64,000 nt of DNA from NCBI GenBank assembly GCA_946894095.1, contig OX335641.1:20354501-20418500 (forward strand). Reading direction: 5' to 3'. Position 1 is the first letter of the stretch, and the number at the start of each line of letters is the position of its first letter. This DNA is from Incurvaria masculella (lineage: Eukaryota > Arthropoda > Insecta > Lepidoptera > Incurvariidae). The position numbers and the translations under genes are program-made. Below are positions 1-10,446 of this stretch, piece by piece. The notes beneath the pieces are model-generated. The model was not told where the DNA came from, searched no databases, and saw only the letters and a list, made by a program, of their open reading frames with translations.

Positions 1-660
1 GTTAACATTTTATTTCATTGGAGTTTTATGAATTTAATATATTACTTCAAAACCAGTTTATCAACGATGGCAACTACGCGTCGCCGCCCGTCCGTTGGAT
101 TTTCCCGAATCGCTTGGGTTTTTCTAACATAGGTAGATATGTATCTGTAGGCACTACGTTATCATGTGTGTTTGCGCATCACCCCGAAAACGGAAACCGA
201 TTTTTAGTCATATTACCTTTTTTCAACCGATTCGTTTTTTTCCAACCGTTCGAACAATGACGGAGAGATGCTATGAAGAGATGTGTAACATAGGTATCAG
301 TTTTTTTTTTAAATAAAAAATAAGCCCTTATCTATCCAGATGTCCCATCTACTTAGACATCTGTTTTTTTCGTTAAAGGCTCTATATATTTAATTAATAA
401 TTTTCTTATCATTTTTAGAGCGCATTTGTTAGCTTTATTAGAGACTAGCAGGTTCCTGCGGCTCTCGTCGCGTTAAAATCATTATGGCCCGTCAGTGATT
501 ATTCTCAAAACAGCTGTCCCGCCATTTTTTTAAATTTAACATTAGTTTCAAGGCTGCGTATTTTTTTGGCGTTTTCGGACACTACATTCCTGAAGAGGCA
601 TCGCGAACCTGCACTCACGTGTATTTTTGTAATTCACCCTCTTCCATCAGTTCCGTTGAG
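1..660. other. Non-coding stretch, no recognisable feature
   Basis: AT-rich sequence with short open frames only and no recognisable protein match. It probably belongs to an intron or the upstream flank of the Cactus-like gene whose last exons start at 5542. Confidence 0.5.
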
Positions 661-671
661 ATTGGTTTTTC

Positions 672-1215
672 TTTTATGGAACCTGGCATGGATGGCTATT
701 ACTACACAACTACCGTTAAAACATTAATTAAAATACTTTAATGGCAACAAAAAACACAATTAGGTATAATTTAGAAATGTTTGCAAATAAAATAGTATAA
801 CTCTTTGATGTATCCTAATAAGGTTGTTGTAAACCAAAAGGTGCTAGCTCAGCATAATTCCTAAGCGGCCAGTACTACCTGAGTTAGCTGACTGCAAGGT
901 ACTGGGTTTCAGCAAGTACCTGTCATTACATTTGTAATATATGAAATTGTGAGGCGTTGCACTGTTGCCGCACTACACCACATTTTCGAAGGAATTAGGT
1001 ATCATGCCAGGACCTTCCCTTTATGAGCACGGCTATATTGAACTGGACAGAAAGCACGGACAATTTATCATTGCCGCTTCAACCATAGTTTCATCTAATG
1101 GTGGTACCAACCCGGGCGGGCTTAACCCCTACCACCTAGTAGGGGAAGGAGATCTACAGTTTTTCATAGGTTCCGAACCATGGAACATCTCGCATTCGTA
1201 ACACGCATTTTGTCC
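672..1215 (-). mobile_element. tRNA-derived SINE copy, interrupted
   Basis: Positions 672-720 match the 3' tail and about 965-1215 the body of the SINE family described at 48747-49161. Both parts are in reverse orientation. In intact copies these parts are contiguous, so about 245 bp at 721-964 look like a later insertion or rearrangement. The short open frame inside it is a by-product of the repeat; the same peptide recurs in every copy. Confidence 0.7.
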
Positions 1216-1988
1216 CGAATTGTTCTATTACCGGTTGTTCGAATTTTCTGAAAAAATAATACCAATGTAAGGTACACTTATGTAGTGGTGCACCAACTAA
1301 TTACTTTCGCTCCAAACGTAATACTTTTTGAGAAAAAGTTACATTTATGAATTTATTATTATTATTATGAAGGTCGAATTTCTTCCATGTCCAGCACTGA
1401 CGGGACCCTCGGCTCGTGAACACGTTCACGCTTGACCCGTTTTTTATATCACCGTAGCTAATTCCACATTCACTTTCTCTTTGCGGCCGGCGCGCGGCGC
1501 TGCTGCTGCTGTAGCGCCATAGCATCCATAGCCTTTAGCGCGTCGTTGTTTGTCTTGGATGTAATGTAGGCATCGATATTAGATGAATGTAGGAGATCCC
1601 GTCTTTATTTATCGCACGTTGGTTCATCGATAGATTGGTGAAATGACGTCATCGAGAGAGGCCACCAACGGTTCGTGAATAATTTGAATCACGCATATGA
1701 ATACGAGGGGGTCAGCATCTTCACTCTTGTCAACCTCATAGATAAGCATGTGAAACGCGCAGTTGTCTGCTAGCAAAGCATCGCCTGGCATGGACTTTCC
1801 GTTGTTACAATCGCCGCTTGATTGCCTGACTCATTAAATAAACCTATTTATGAGAAACTATTTCTAAGAACATCCTGCGGTCGCAATGCATTTGCAAGTG
1901 ACGTAGAAGATCTTTTGGCGCCGCGCTGTCATATCATATTTTTTTGTTCGGCTGTAAAGACCGGTTTTTGACTAGGTAAGGTAATGCG
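1216..1988. other. Non-coding stretch, no recognisable feature
   Basis: Nothing recognised apart from a short CpG-rich, CTG-repeat-bearing patch near 1485-1515. No splice-bounded coding exon was found on either strand. Confidence 0.4.
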
Positions 1989-2090
1989 TACTAATATTAT
2001 AAATGCGAAAGTAACTCTGTCCGTTGCGTTTTAAGGCCTAAACCGTTGCACCAATTTTGAAGAATTTCGTTATAGAGATGCTGCTCCTTT
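1989..2090 (-). repeat. LINE (RTE-type) 3' tail fragment
   Basis: The stretch reading from ACTAATATTATAAATGCGAA resembles, in reverse, the common insect RTE-type LINE/SINE tail (a short 3' UTR ending in a simple repeat). A similar tail lies in forward orientation at 20941-21090. Family assignment is from memory of the motif, not from a search. Confidence 0.45.
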
Positions 2091-2602
2091 TTTCGCATTT
2101 GTGGGACGGCTCAGCTAAACACCTGCTTGGCTCCCTGGACTCGATACAGCGTCGGGCCGTGCGTCTCATCGACGATCCCGAAGTGTCCCTGAATTTAGTG
2201 CTCCTTCAACTCCGAAGGGATGTAGGGCCTCTCTCTGTATTTTATCGTCTTTACCATGGAGAATGCTTGTCGGAGCTGCATAACGCTGTACCTCCGTCCC
2301 CTTTCTACCTTTGTTCAAGGCGGAACGGGAGATAATGCACATATTCACAGTCGAAATTTCAAAAATAAGAACCAACCGATCTTCTAGACCCTTCATCCAT
2401 AGGGTCGGAAAACTATGGAATTAACCCCTTATGAGGTATTTCCCCCAAAGTACAACCTGGGGCCCTTCAAACATGGTGTGAAGAAGCACCTGGCCCGCCG
2501 GCATGGTTTTCGAACCCCCTTGTAAGTTCGAAATCCCATGGGCGTCGTCGGGCACCTTAAGTGTCCTAGCGTACGCCATATGCCGCGCTTAACAAAAAAA
2601 AA
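2091..2602 (+). pseudogene. Decayed non-LTR retrotransposon (Jockey/CR1-like) 3' end
   Basis: Translation from about 2093 reads as the C-terminal part of a LINE reverse transcriptase ORF. It contains SIQRRAVRLIDDP and VFYRLYHGECLSEL, both typical of lepidopteran Jockey-like elements. The frame then breaks around 2335-2420, and the ORF end resumes as EVFPPKYNLGPFKHGV...HGFRTPL with a stop at 2523-2525. The copy ends in a short A-rich tail near 2592-2603. It is a 5'-truncated, inactive copy. A shorter relative lies at 5205-5395. Confidence 0.8.
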
Positions 2603-2941
2603 AGAGATAGTCTGGACCTTGGAGAAGGATGAATGCTACCTTTTGAGCCAAAAATTATGCTCGAAGGGGGTGAAATAGCGGACGAAAGTTGTTTGTATGG
2701 GAAACGCAGATCTCAAATAATTCAGCCCGACATCAGTCCAAAACGACACTTAGCCTGGTAACTCAGCTAGTGTTATATAAATAACATTATGATGAAACAA
2801 AACGGATATTAGGCTAAAAGCAACCGTCAACCTAAAGCCCCTGAAAAAAAACAATGGAATAAGGTCGAAAGATAATTATGAACTCTAGTCGCTCCTATTG
2901 TCAAATAACCTTGAACTTTGGAACATGTTTGTCCCTTTTAA

Positions 2942-3369
2942 GGTGGCCCAACCCGGCGGGACTAACTCATTCGTGGTCACGGTACAAAACCGTGCTGTTG
3001 CGCTCTGAGACCTTCTCTGTTTTAAATAAAAGACAGGCTCGGTGATGAGGAAGATGCAACATGTCCACAAAAAAGACAATGTGCATAGTGTATGATTTGG
3101 TAAGATTTACGAATTTTTTTATTTCAAAACGACTTATAGCTAAAAGTAAACCACGACCGCTGTAGTCAAAAATCTAACAAAAACCAAATAGATTATAAAT
3201 CTTGATTAAATAAGCTATGTCTGATCATGATTTTTTTTAAGATGTTCTTACTTTATCATTGCGTAATGCACATAAAGCTGCTTTGAGCAAAATTTGGGAT
3301 CTCTGACAAGTAATATGGGCGTGATCTTCTTTCCCCGTTTGTATGGGGAGTTGAGCGGGATGGCCCACC
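2942..3369. mobile_element. TTAA-flanked MITE
   Basis: A 428-bp element with terminal inverted repeats GGTGGCCCAACCCG and, at the other end, the reverse complement with one mismatch (CGGGATGGCCCACC). It is flanked on both sides by TTAA (2938-2941 and 3370-3373). TTAA target duplication is the hallmark of piggyBac-type transposition, so this is probably a non-autonomous piggyBac-like element. A full-length relative lies at 46230-46772 and a rearranged one at 27864-28342. Confidence 0.75.
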
Positions 3370-3373
3370 TTAA

Positions 3374-4080
3374 ACGTATTACTCATTCCTATCTAATATT
3401 TTAGCAGCCACCGCGGCAGCAGATTATCAGTCAACGAACCGATAATATGTTTGTTCACGTTGGAAGATAAAATTCTGGCAAACCGCAAACGGGTCATCGG
3501 TGGTCAAAGCGTGCCCGGACGCGGGCGCGGCGAAGGCCGGCAGGGTCACTATTATTTATTCTGTGGCAGAGGAAACATCAGCGTGCGCTCTTGTGAAAAT
3601 GCGGAAATGGAAATGTACTCGGCGGTCGGCGGCTCCTTATTGGGTGCGCAGTGTCGCGGCAGGCGAGATGGTGCGCGTGCGACGACCGTGAGTCGACCGA
3701 ACAGCGCGGCGAGGCCCATACCGGCCGCATAGCTGGGAAAACCCCAGCGCCCCTCTCGACCCGCCGCCGCCGCCCCGTGAGACGTGGCTTGCCGCTGCCT
3801 GCAGCGCGCGCGCGATGTAGCTTTTCTCTTCCCCGCTATTCGTAATCGCCAGCGATATGTAATGAATTGTTAAGTCAATTTGTATAGACCTTCTGTGAAC
3901 CTACCTTCCGCTCGCCGCGTCCAGCAGAAAGTACTTCGTAAATAAGCTCAATCTTATTACGCAATGTCACGTTGTAACTTGTGATATTACTTTTGGAATG
4001 CTTGGTTACTATATTTGTATTGTAACTAGGTATGTGAGGGGCAACCTACATAATTTCTCGGCTTAACGTAAATACACACG
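3374..4080. other. CpG-rich non-coding block
   Basis: From about 3500 to 3850 the sequence is much richer in GC and CpG than its surroundings, so several short frames stay open on both strands. None has a recognisable product, and the open frames are explained by composition. It could be a promoter-associated block for the Cactus-like gene. Confidence 0.35.
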
Positions 4081-4108
4081 GCACGCAGCGGGTTATTTTA
4101 GCGCGCTC

Positions 4109-4116
4109 TATAAATA
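4109..4116 (+). promoter_or_regulatory. Possible TATA box of an internal promoter
   Basis: TATAAATA followed after about 30 bp by a GC-rich leader and an ATG in good context at 4204. It sits about 1.4 kb upstream of the first visible Cactus-like exon. Whether transcription starts here is not known; the call rests on motif and composition only. Confidence 0.35.
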
Positions 4117-4203
4117 AGTACACGTCCCAAATCGTGCTAATGACGCGGCGGCGCGGGCGGGACCGCTCGCAGACTCCCGCCCGCCGTCTCCGCTGCCGCC
4201 GCC

Positions 4204-4359
4204 ATGTCGCCGACGACACGCGACGCCCCGTCTACGCGTCTCCTCCGCTGCTATTCGTTTCATCGGGCCGTTTTTTCCCTCAAACGTGTGATAATTTCTC
4301 GTGATTTTAATTTGTTTCCAAGAGACCTATGTCGACGTCTTCTGGTGCTATCTAACTAA
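4204..4359 (+). CDS. Small open frame in CpG-rich leader, function unknown
   Basis: A 51-codon frame beginning MSPTTRDAPS, with the start in a GCCGCCGCC leader that fits a eukaryotic initiation context. The product is basic with no recognisable domain. No good donor site was seen within it, so it is not obviously the first exon of the downstream ankyrin gene. It may be a chance frame or an upstream open frame in a leader exon. Confidence 0.2.
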   Translation: MSPTTRDAPSTRLLRCYSFHRAVFSLKRVIISRDFNLFPRDLCRRLLVLSN

Positions 4360-4481
4360 AATAGTTGTAATAATTCTGGATATAAATAAATAGTTATTTT
4401 TTAGATTCTTTTTATAATTATGATATAATCTTCTTTAAGGATACTTGTTTAAGGAGGACTGGATATTGATGGCATGATGGC

Positions 4482-4857
4482 CGCTTTCCCGCAGGAATTT
4501 GGTGCCATGCTAGGACATTTACTTTTTATGAGCAAGGCTCCTTTGAACTGGGGTGTTGCCATGTTAATGGCTGCGTATGAATATCAAGTGAACAGCCAAG
4601 AGAGTGATTAAATATCAGACTATATTTTAAACACCCACAGAAAACTCAAATCATTTATAGAGTGATTAAAACTGACTTTTAGGTACATTTCGTAGCATGC
4701 TAATTTTCAAACGACACGTTGTATTTGGCCAAGACAACTAAAATTGACTAGTTACTACGGTTTAAAATGCAATTAAACGACAGATTTAATCACCCTTTTG
4801 CTTGTTCAGCTGCTATATAGGTACGCCTGGCGAGTTATTTACCATAGTATAGCGCCA
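4482..4857. mobile_element. SINE fragment followed by a diverged short inverted-repeat element
   Basis: 4482-4552 matches the middle of the local SINE family in reverse orientation. 4552-4857 then resembles the MITE-like element at 34418-34652: both have ends related to TACCATGGTAA and to the GCGAGTTATCTTACCAT motif, and both contain stretches related to GTGATTAAAT and CAGCTGC. The copy is old and imperfect. Confidence 0.4.
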
Positions 4858-5204
4858 AAGTTGTTCGTCGCTATTTCAGCTATAACTCCCCAATAATAGG
4901 AGGTTACTAGCCATAACTATATTGGCGTGCACACTATGCAGTTGTGTATTTAATCTTATGCAACACTTTGTGAGATCATTATGAGACAAAGTGCAGAAAG
5001 TTGCTAATTGTAAATGGCAACTTTTTGCACACATCCTCAGAATAATCTACGCGATTCCTGGTTATTATTGTAATTGTTTAATGAGATTAAATAATTAACC
5101 GGAAAAAAGGTAAATAATGATTAATCTAAGAAAATGGGGGGCGTTAGAAAATAATGACTTCTCAAAGTGGGCGGTAGACCAAATTACTCTTTGATAACTT
5201 CTGG

Positions 5205-5395
5205 AAAGGATCTCCTTTATCGGATGCACTTTCTTCCGAGGTATTTCCCTCAACAAAAGTACAACCCCCAATTTACTTCTTTCAAAGTATTTTGAAGGAG
5301 CATCTGGCCGGCCGGCATGCTTTTCGCAGCCGCGGAGAAAGTTCGAAAACCAATGGACGTTGTCGGGCGTCTCTTAGGTGAGGGAGAAATCATCC
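5205..5395 (+). mobile_element. LINE 3'-end fragment
   Basis: Repeats the last part of the LINE seen at 2410-2570 (GAGGTATTTCCC, CATCTGGCCGGCCGGCATG, AAAGTTCGAAA, GACGTTGTCGGGC) with small indels. It is non-coding and truncated. Confidence 0.65.
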
Positions 5396-5541
5396 AAAGC
5401 TTTAGTCAGTTTACACACGTTTACATAACAATAGTTTGTGTGCTCTGGAAAAACACGAAGAAGGTGTGGTTATATTTAATAGATCTGTGGTATAAGTTGT
5501 ATTGTGTTCAGTTAAATTTAATTGTTTTAATGTATTTTCAG

Positions 5542-5630
5542 GTGAAACAAGTATACACTGCGCAGCACAGAATGGCCACACTGATCTAGTACAAACGCTA
5601 GTTTACTGCGGAGCAGATATCAATGCCAGA
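5542..5630 (+). CDS. cact: Cactus-like exon, ankyrin repeat
   Basis: Acceptor TATTTTCAG at 5533-5541, donor GTAAGT at 5631. It enters with two bases of a split codon and leaves in phase 0. It encodes 29 residues: most of one ankyrin repeat, ending GADINAR. Confidence 0.8.
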
Positions 5631-8600
5631 GTAAGTTATTTGATAATTTATTTATTTAAATAGGAATATCAACAGCTTACATAGTGAAATTAAAATTCTA
5701 ACTTAAATATAATATAATATAATAATATAAGTATGTATGTGTGTAAGTATGTAAGGTGGGTGTGTTCACAGTATTTGTGGTTTTTTTGAGATGTTTGGAA
5801 ATGTGGATGTACTTGTCAATGTGGATGTTTATATTAATAATTGATTTTATATATATTATTATGTATAATTATATACACTATTATAACTATGTGTATAAGT
5901 ATAAGTACATGTGTGCCATGTTGTAAAAGGCTTCAAATGTACAGAAATCAAATGATGCATTTGGTTTCCATTGTGCTAACTACACATGTGGTTTCCGGTA
6001 GTCAAACCTTTTTTCGTATGTCATAAATGGTGACTAAAGAGAAGGGCAGCAGGATGTGACCTAATAACTCACTCTGTAACTGAGCAGGCACTACATAATT
6101 ATCACTTAGACAAAAATAGGTAGTGGTTTTTTTTTCAGCTTCATGATTCTTTTCTATTTCTTATTTTGTTATTGGCTTTTTATAAATTGTTTGCAATTTT
6201 TTGATGTCTAATAACTGCTGTAAAATGCCTGAAAAAAATTAAATAAAAATCACTGTTAGGACTTCAGTGCATGAGCACTGAACTGTAGTGTTATGCTCGA
6301 GTTTGTGATAACATACATAACATAACATACGTGATACAAGTAGTGACATGAAATATTTGTGACCAACTTATTAATTTATCAGTAAAAACACAGATAAGAA
6401 TATACATATTTCAAAGCTTTTTTCCTTATTGGTATATCAAGTAGCAATGTTATAAAAAGACGACATCAGCTAGTTTTCTAAAAGCCAGATTATAAAAAAC
6501 AAAAAAATGGTTACATTTTGATTTCCAATTTTGCCAAGCGCACATCACATCAGCATGTTAACGCTCATCCCCGCCAGATGGATAATTAATGCAGATGATC
6601 CCTCTCTTTTGCGCAGCATCTTTAGAAAAGAGATGGAAGTTTTATGGTCGAGTTTTCTCCTGATGCGCCATCTATGATGTGATGTGACATTTTTTTTTAT
6701 TTAGAGTCTGGAAATTACAGTATGCCAGTTTCATTGATTAAAACAAATTTACAAAAATCTATATCTACAGTTCCCTGCAGTAAAAAACCGGCCAACTGTG
6801 AGTCGGACTCGCACACGAAGGGTTCCGTACCATCGTACAAGATTTAACACAAAAAAACACGTTTTTTGTATGGGAACCCCCTCTAATTTTTATTGTTTTC
6901 TTATTTTACCCATTTGTTGTTATAATGGCAAAATAAATAAACACTGTGAAAATTTCAGCTGCCTACCTATTACGGTCCATGAGATACAGTCCTGAGACAG
7001 ACGGACGGACGGACAGCGGAGGCTTAGTAATAGGGTTCCATACCCGAAGGGTGAAAACGCAACCCTAAAAAAGGATTTAACATTATTGATAAAATGTTTT
7101 CTAAATATGTAAAAAGGAACTGTATTTTTGTATTTCATTACTAGGTTGTTATTATAGTTGGTTTTCTTGCGTTGGCTGATACGATGCAATGATGTCAAAT
7201 TGTTTCATGACTACCTTACATGCATATCAGCTCTAAATCTCATCCCACTACATGGTGTAACGGATGCGGAAGCTCAGAGCTTGGCCTGCATGATCTTGGG
7301 TCTCCCCACAAAAATAATGTTACGTAGGTAGGGCTTAGTTAGAGATTAAACACCAAATGATAAAAATGTATCCTTGATAGAAATAGTCTCTAACAAACTC
7401 AAAACTATATTATGCATGGAAATGCAACTTCCAAAACTTAAGGGGGTGTACGGTACTCTGAGCAATAACTGTTCCTTGCTTCCCGACTTGCATAATTTCA
7501 TCAGTACTTATTTACTTGTCAATTTTATTCTACTGATTCAAAAGACACTTTGTGCATTGATTATAAATGTATAAATTAATATAAATATTTGTATGTATCT
7601 ATCTGTAAACCTTAATAATAATAAGCCTATATTATGTATGTTTATGTAATGAATATTTATTTTTTTCTATTTAATTTTTAATATCTTTTTTAGTTGCTCA
7701 ATATTTTCTTTAAATCGTTTTTAGTTTTTTTTGACCGCTACACCTCTCCTGCTGGTTGAATGTTAGAGAATGCCTCATGGCATTAATTCCGCCTTTTTGT
7801 AAACCATATTGGCTTGCAATTAAAGAATCATTTCATTTCAATCTCGGACGTGGCGTGCATTCGGACCGGCCAAAAAGTTCGGTCCGTACTGTAGTCGCAC
7901 ACAGTCCGCAGTGCATTTAACAGTCGTCGCGTCACTATCGCAGGAGGGCCTCGGCGGCTACACGGCGCTGCACGTGGCGGCGGAGCGCGGCGACGCGGCG
8001 CTCGCGGCGTACCTGCTGGAGCGCTGCCCGGGCGCGGCGGTCGGCGAGCTCGACTACGCGGGGCGCACGGCGCGCCGGCTGGCGGCGGGCACGCGCGCCG
8101 CCGCCGTGTTCGCGCGCAACCCGCTGCGCGACGACGAGGACTACCAGCCGAGCGACGACGACGACAGCGACGACGAGGTGAGCTAGCCCCTACTGCCCTA
8201 ATTCGATAAGCTGGCCGAAGCACCACTGAGCGGTTGGGTTCAGGATGGGTCACCATTTTCAACCAATGAAGCTGGCCGTTCATTTCAGTCGAGCAATATG
8301 AGGAAGGTCCTGGCATGGCACCTAGTTCCCATGTGGTGTGTTAGGCTAATATCTGACTATAGCTATCCATGTCCAGTTGCATAAAAAAAAACCAAAATAA
8401 ATGCTTTGTAATCCGAGGTGTCCCGTCACTGAAGGGCTGAGGCTGACTAAAAGATCTAGTTTCATGATAATAACTCATCACATCACATTCCCAGCGGAAC
8501 GAGGTCTTTCTCTTAATTTGAGCAAGGTATTTTATTTTATTAAAAGCGAATAAAAACCACATTAATTGCTCGCGCTTAAAGGTACTTCACCGAGCTTATC

Positions 8601-9051
8601 GAATTGCAAGGCGTCGCGCCACTGGGTTACCGAGGCTGACAAGAAACACTGAGCCTGGCCTGGTTCTGGATGGTTGACGTTCCAACCGTTGAGGCTGTAG
8701 TGAAACTGTAGGTCCCATTCTTTGCTTACTAGGGCTTAACCCGCCAGGTACCATCGCATTGAATGAACGGTGGTCGAAGAGGCAATGAATGTTTTTCACC
8801 TTTTTCATCCAATTCAATGAAGCTATACAATATAAGAAAGGTCCTGTATTTACTTCGCTAATGCGGTGTGTTGGAATATCTCTGTGGTATTCACCTTCTA
8901 TGTCCATTTCCATAAAAAACACTGGCAACCCACAACTACATTACGTTACTTCAAAAGATGCCTTTTTCCATTTCAGTCAGACATGGACAGTGCGTTGAGC
9001 CTGTTTAGCAAGCTTCGCGACGGCATGGATCACTCCATCCCGGTGGCCTGA
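5542..9051 (+). CDS. cact: IkappaB/Cactus-type ankyrin-repeat inhibitor of NF-kappaB, last three exons
   Basis: Three exons (5542-5630, 7944-8177, 8977-9051) join in frame to encode the C-terminal 132 residues. Two ankyrin repeats are visible: ETSIHCAAQNGHTDLVQTLV..GADINAR, then GYTALHVAAERGD, which leads into the degenerate last repeat (YAGRTARRLAAG). An acidic tail follows (DDEDYQPSDDDDSDDE) and then a short conserved-looking end, DGMDHSIPVA. In the IkappaB family the ankyrin domain binds Rel/NF-kappaB dimers and holds them in the cytoplasm until signal-induced degradation (the Toll pathway in insects); the acidic tail corresponds to the PEST-like region. The order of a GADxNA-ending repeat, a GxTALH repeat, a truncated repeat and an acidic tail is that of IkappaB rather than of a generic ankyrin protein. 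The N-terminal half, including the phosphodegron, is upstream of the window. A Bcl3-like or other IkappaB paralogue cannot be excluded. Confidence 0.8.
5631..7943 (+). other. Cactus-like gene intron
   Basis: AT-rich intron with simple AT repeats around 5700-5880. It contains one copy of the dispersed repeat at 6788-7073; nothing else was recognised. Confidence 0.6.
6788..7073 (+). repeat. Dispersed lepidopteran-type repeat with (GACG)n core
   Basis: A copy of a family of about 290 bp that begins GGCCAAGTGCGAGTCGGACT (here slightly changed), passes through a GACGGACG tract and ends near GGGTTCC...GAAGGGT...CCCTAA. Other copies are at 28107-28266, 31439-31735, 35861-36150 (reverse) and 37577-37856. 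All short open frames in these copies are by-products of the repeat. Confidence 0.75.
7944..8177 (+). CDS. cact: Cactus-like exon, last ankyrin repeats and acidic tail
   Basis: Acceptor CTATCGCAG, donor GTGAGC at 8178; 78 codons, phase 0 at both ends. It is very GC-rich compared with the flanking introns, which also creates a long antisense open frame that is not real. It encodes GYTALHVAAERGD through the acidic run. Confidence 0.8.
8202..8392 (+). mobile_element. SINE, 5'-truncated and diverged
   Basis: Matches the 3' half of the local SINE family (GGAAGGTCCTGGCATGGCAC, then GTTGCATAAAAAAAA). It lies in the last intron of the Cactus-like gene, 25 bp after the donor. Confidence 0.65.
8611..8919 (+). 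mobile_element. SINE, diverged copy
   Basis: Second SINE in the same 799-bp intron. Its recognisable blocks are AAACTGTAGGTCCC, GGTACCATCGCATTGAATGA and GAAAGGTCCTG, followed by an A-rich end at 8913-8918. It stops 57 bp before the acceptor of the final exon. Confidence 0.65.
8977..9051 (+). CDS. cact: Cactus-like final coding exon
   Basis: Acceptor TCCATTTCAG; 24 codons plus TGA at 9049-9051. It continues the frame of the acidic tail as SDMDSALSLFSKLRDGMDHS and ends in IPVA. Confidence 0.75.
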   Translation, partial: SDMDSALSLFSKLRDGMDHSIPVA

Positions 9052-9820
9052 GTACCGCCGCGCGATCCCACCGAGCTAGCTGCCTCACTGCTGCCCTAGA
9101 CAATATTAGCTAAGACACCCACTCGTCCGTCGACCGTCGTGCTGAAATTCGCGTGCCTCATACATTCGAACCGTTTCACTTATCACACTTAATCGCCATT
9201 TCTTCCGGCTCGGACGATCGAACCAGTCTTTGGTGTTGGCATTATAGTTGCCTGGTGGGCCACCACCGTATCGGACCAATTTATATTATTGTGTTGCATG
9301 TAAATTGCTATGTTATTAAGTAACTTATTTTTGTGTAAATATAATGTATCCGTTAGCACTAGAACAAGTTACTGTTGTGTCTTTTGCCAAAACCTACCGG
9401 GCTCCTGTTGTATTGTTAGTGGTCCATATAGGGGGTGGTCCAATACTACATTATCATTATAGGTCCTATATGTTTTGTGATGATGTTGATTAAAGTAAAC
9501 ACACATGTGAAATGTTCAAACTAATGATAGGAAGCTGGACATGTTAAATCATTATTAGGCTAGTTATAAACAATGTTATATCTGGCACATTAGTTATGAT
9601 TTCCTTAATTTCTTTAATATGGCTGGTTTGTGTCGAGACCTGTCGATTTACACATTGGTTTTATAAAAATACTGAATGGCCTGTGATCACATGAAAGTTC
9701 ACATCTTAACCTTATTTATATCTTAGTGATAGATACTCGCATTTTATTAAAGAGAACTGTATTATTTGTGTAGATATCATATGTATAATCATTCTCAATA
9801 AACTATAAGAAATTTAAACA
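9052..9820 (+). other. Probable 3' UTR of the Cactus-like gene
   Basis: AT-rich non-coding sequence directly after the stop codon, without repeats of the families seen elsewhere. It ends with the poly(A) signal at 9797-9802. Confidence 0.55.
9797..9802 (+). terminator. Poly(A) signal AATAAA
   Basis: Canonical hexamer 746 bases after the Cactus-like stop codon, in a long unbroken AT-rich 3' UTR. It is the first AATAAA noticed there in good context. Confidence 0.5.
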
Positions 9821-10147
9821 AGTTTCGGTTATTCAGTTGCATGCTTACATCCATCTCGTAGAACAAACAGCCTGTTGTCAAATATTGTATCAATAGAAAA
9901 TCTCAGGTTCAGGGCTCAGGTTCAATCAGGAGTGTTCATCACCTTTTCTCTTAGTTACATGGATTTCTTAAACCATCTAGAGTTGTCAATCACTCGCTTC
10001 TGTTGCTATAAAACTCTCAGTCCCAATCTATGCAGCGGCCGCGCTTATATTTCATTTTCATTTACTCATGTCTCTGTGACCCTCACAGCTACCCATGTAC
10101 TGATAACATTGACATGGAAAATAATATACTTTTAGGATATCCGACCA

Positions 10148-10446
10148 AGGGAGCGTTCGTAAACCACATTTTAGATCACTTTTGGACCCCCCTTCCTCCC
10201 AGTGCCTTTATCGAAAGGCTAACCCAAAGTGAGATTAATTAAATCGAATTTTCCACAACTATCTACTGCTATCATTTGGGAAGGAAGATCATGAATAAAG
10301 AGCGGTGCTCATTAGGCACGTTTTCTCTTCTGTGCGTTCTGTCAATTGACTTGGGCCGGAACTCCCCACCCCCTTTTTTGACCAGACGTGACCGGGAGTC
10401 TGACCACTGCCCCCATAAATCAAATTGGTTTATGAACACTCCCTAA
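10148..10446. mobile_element. MITE-like inverted-repeat element
   Basis: Left end AGGGAGCGTTCGTAAACCA and right end GGTTTATGAACACTCCCT are imperfect inverted repeats about 300 bp apart. The TTTGGACCCCCCTTCC motif next to the left end is familiar from insect MITEs. No transposase is present. Confidence 0.5.

Noticed and set aside
7200..7800. Another ankyrin exon in the Cactus-like intron
   Set aside because: Short frames only and no ankyrin pattern; the flanking exons already join in frame in the correct IkappaB order.
7828..8316. 162-codon open frame on the minus strand opposite the Cactus-like exon
   Set aside because: Arg/Pro/Ala-rich translation caused by the GC-rich sense exon; no domain, and the sense strand has the clear ankyrin repeat.
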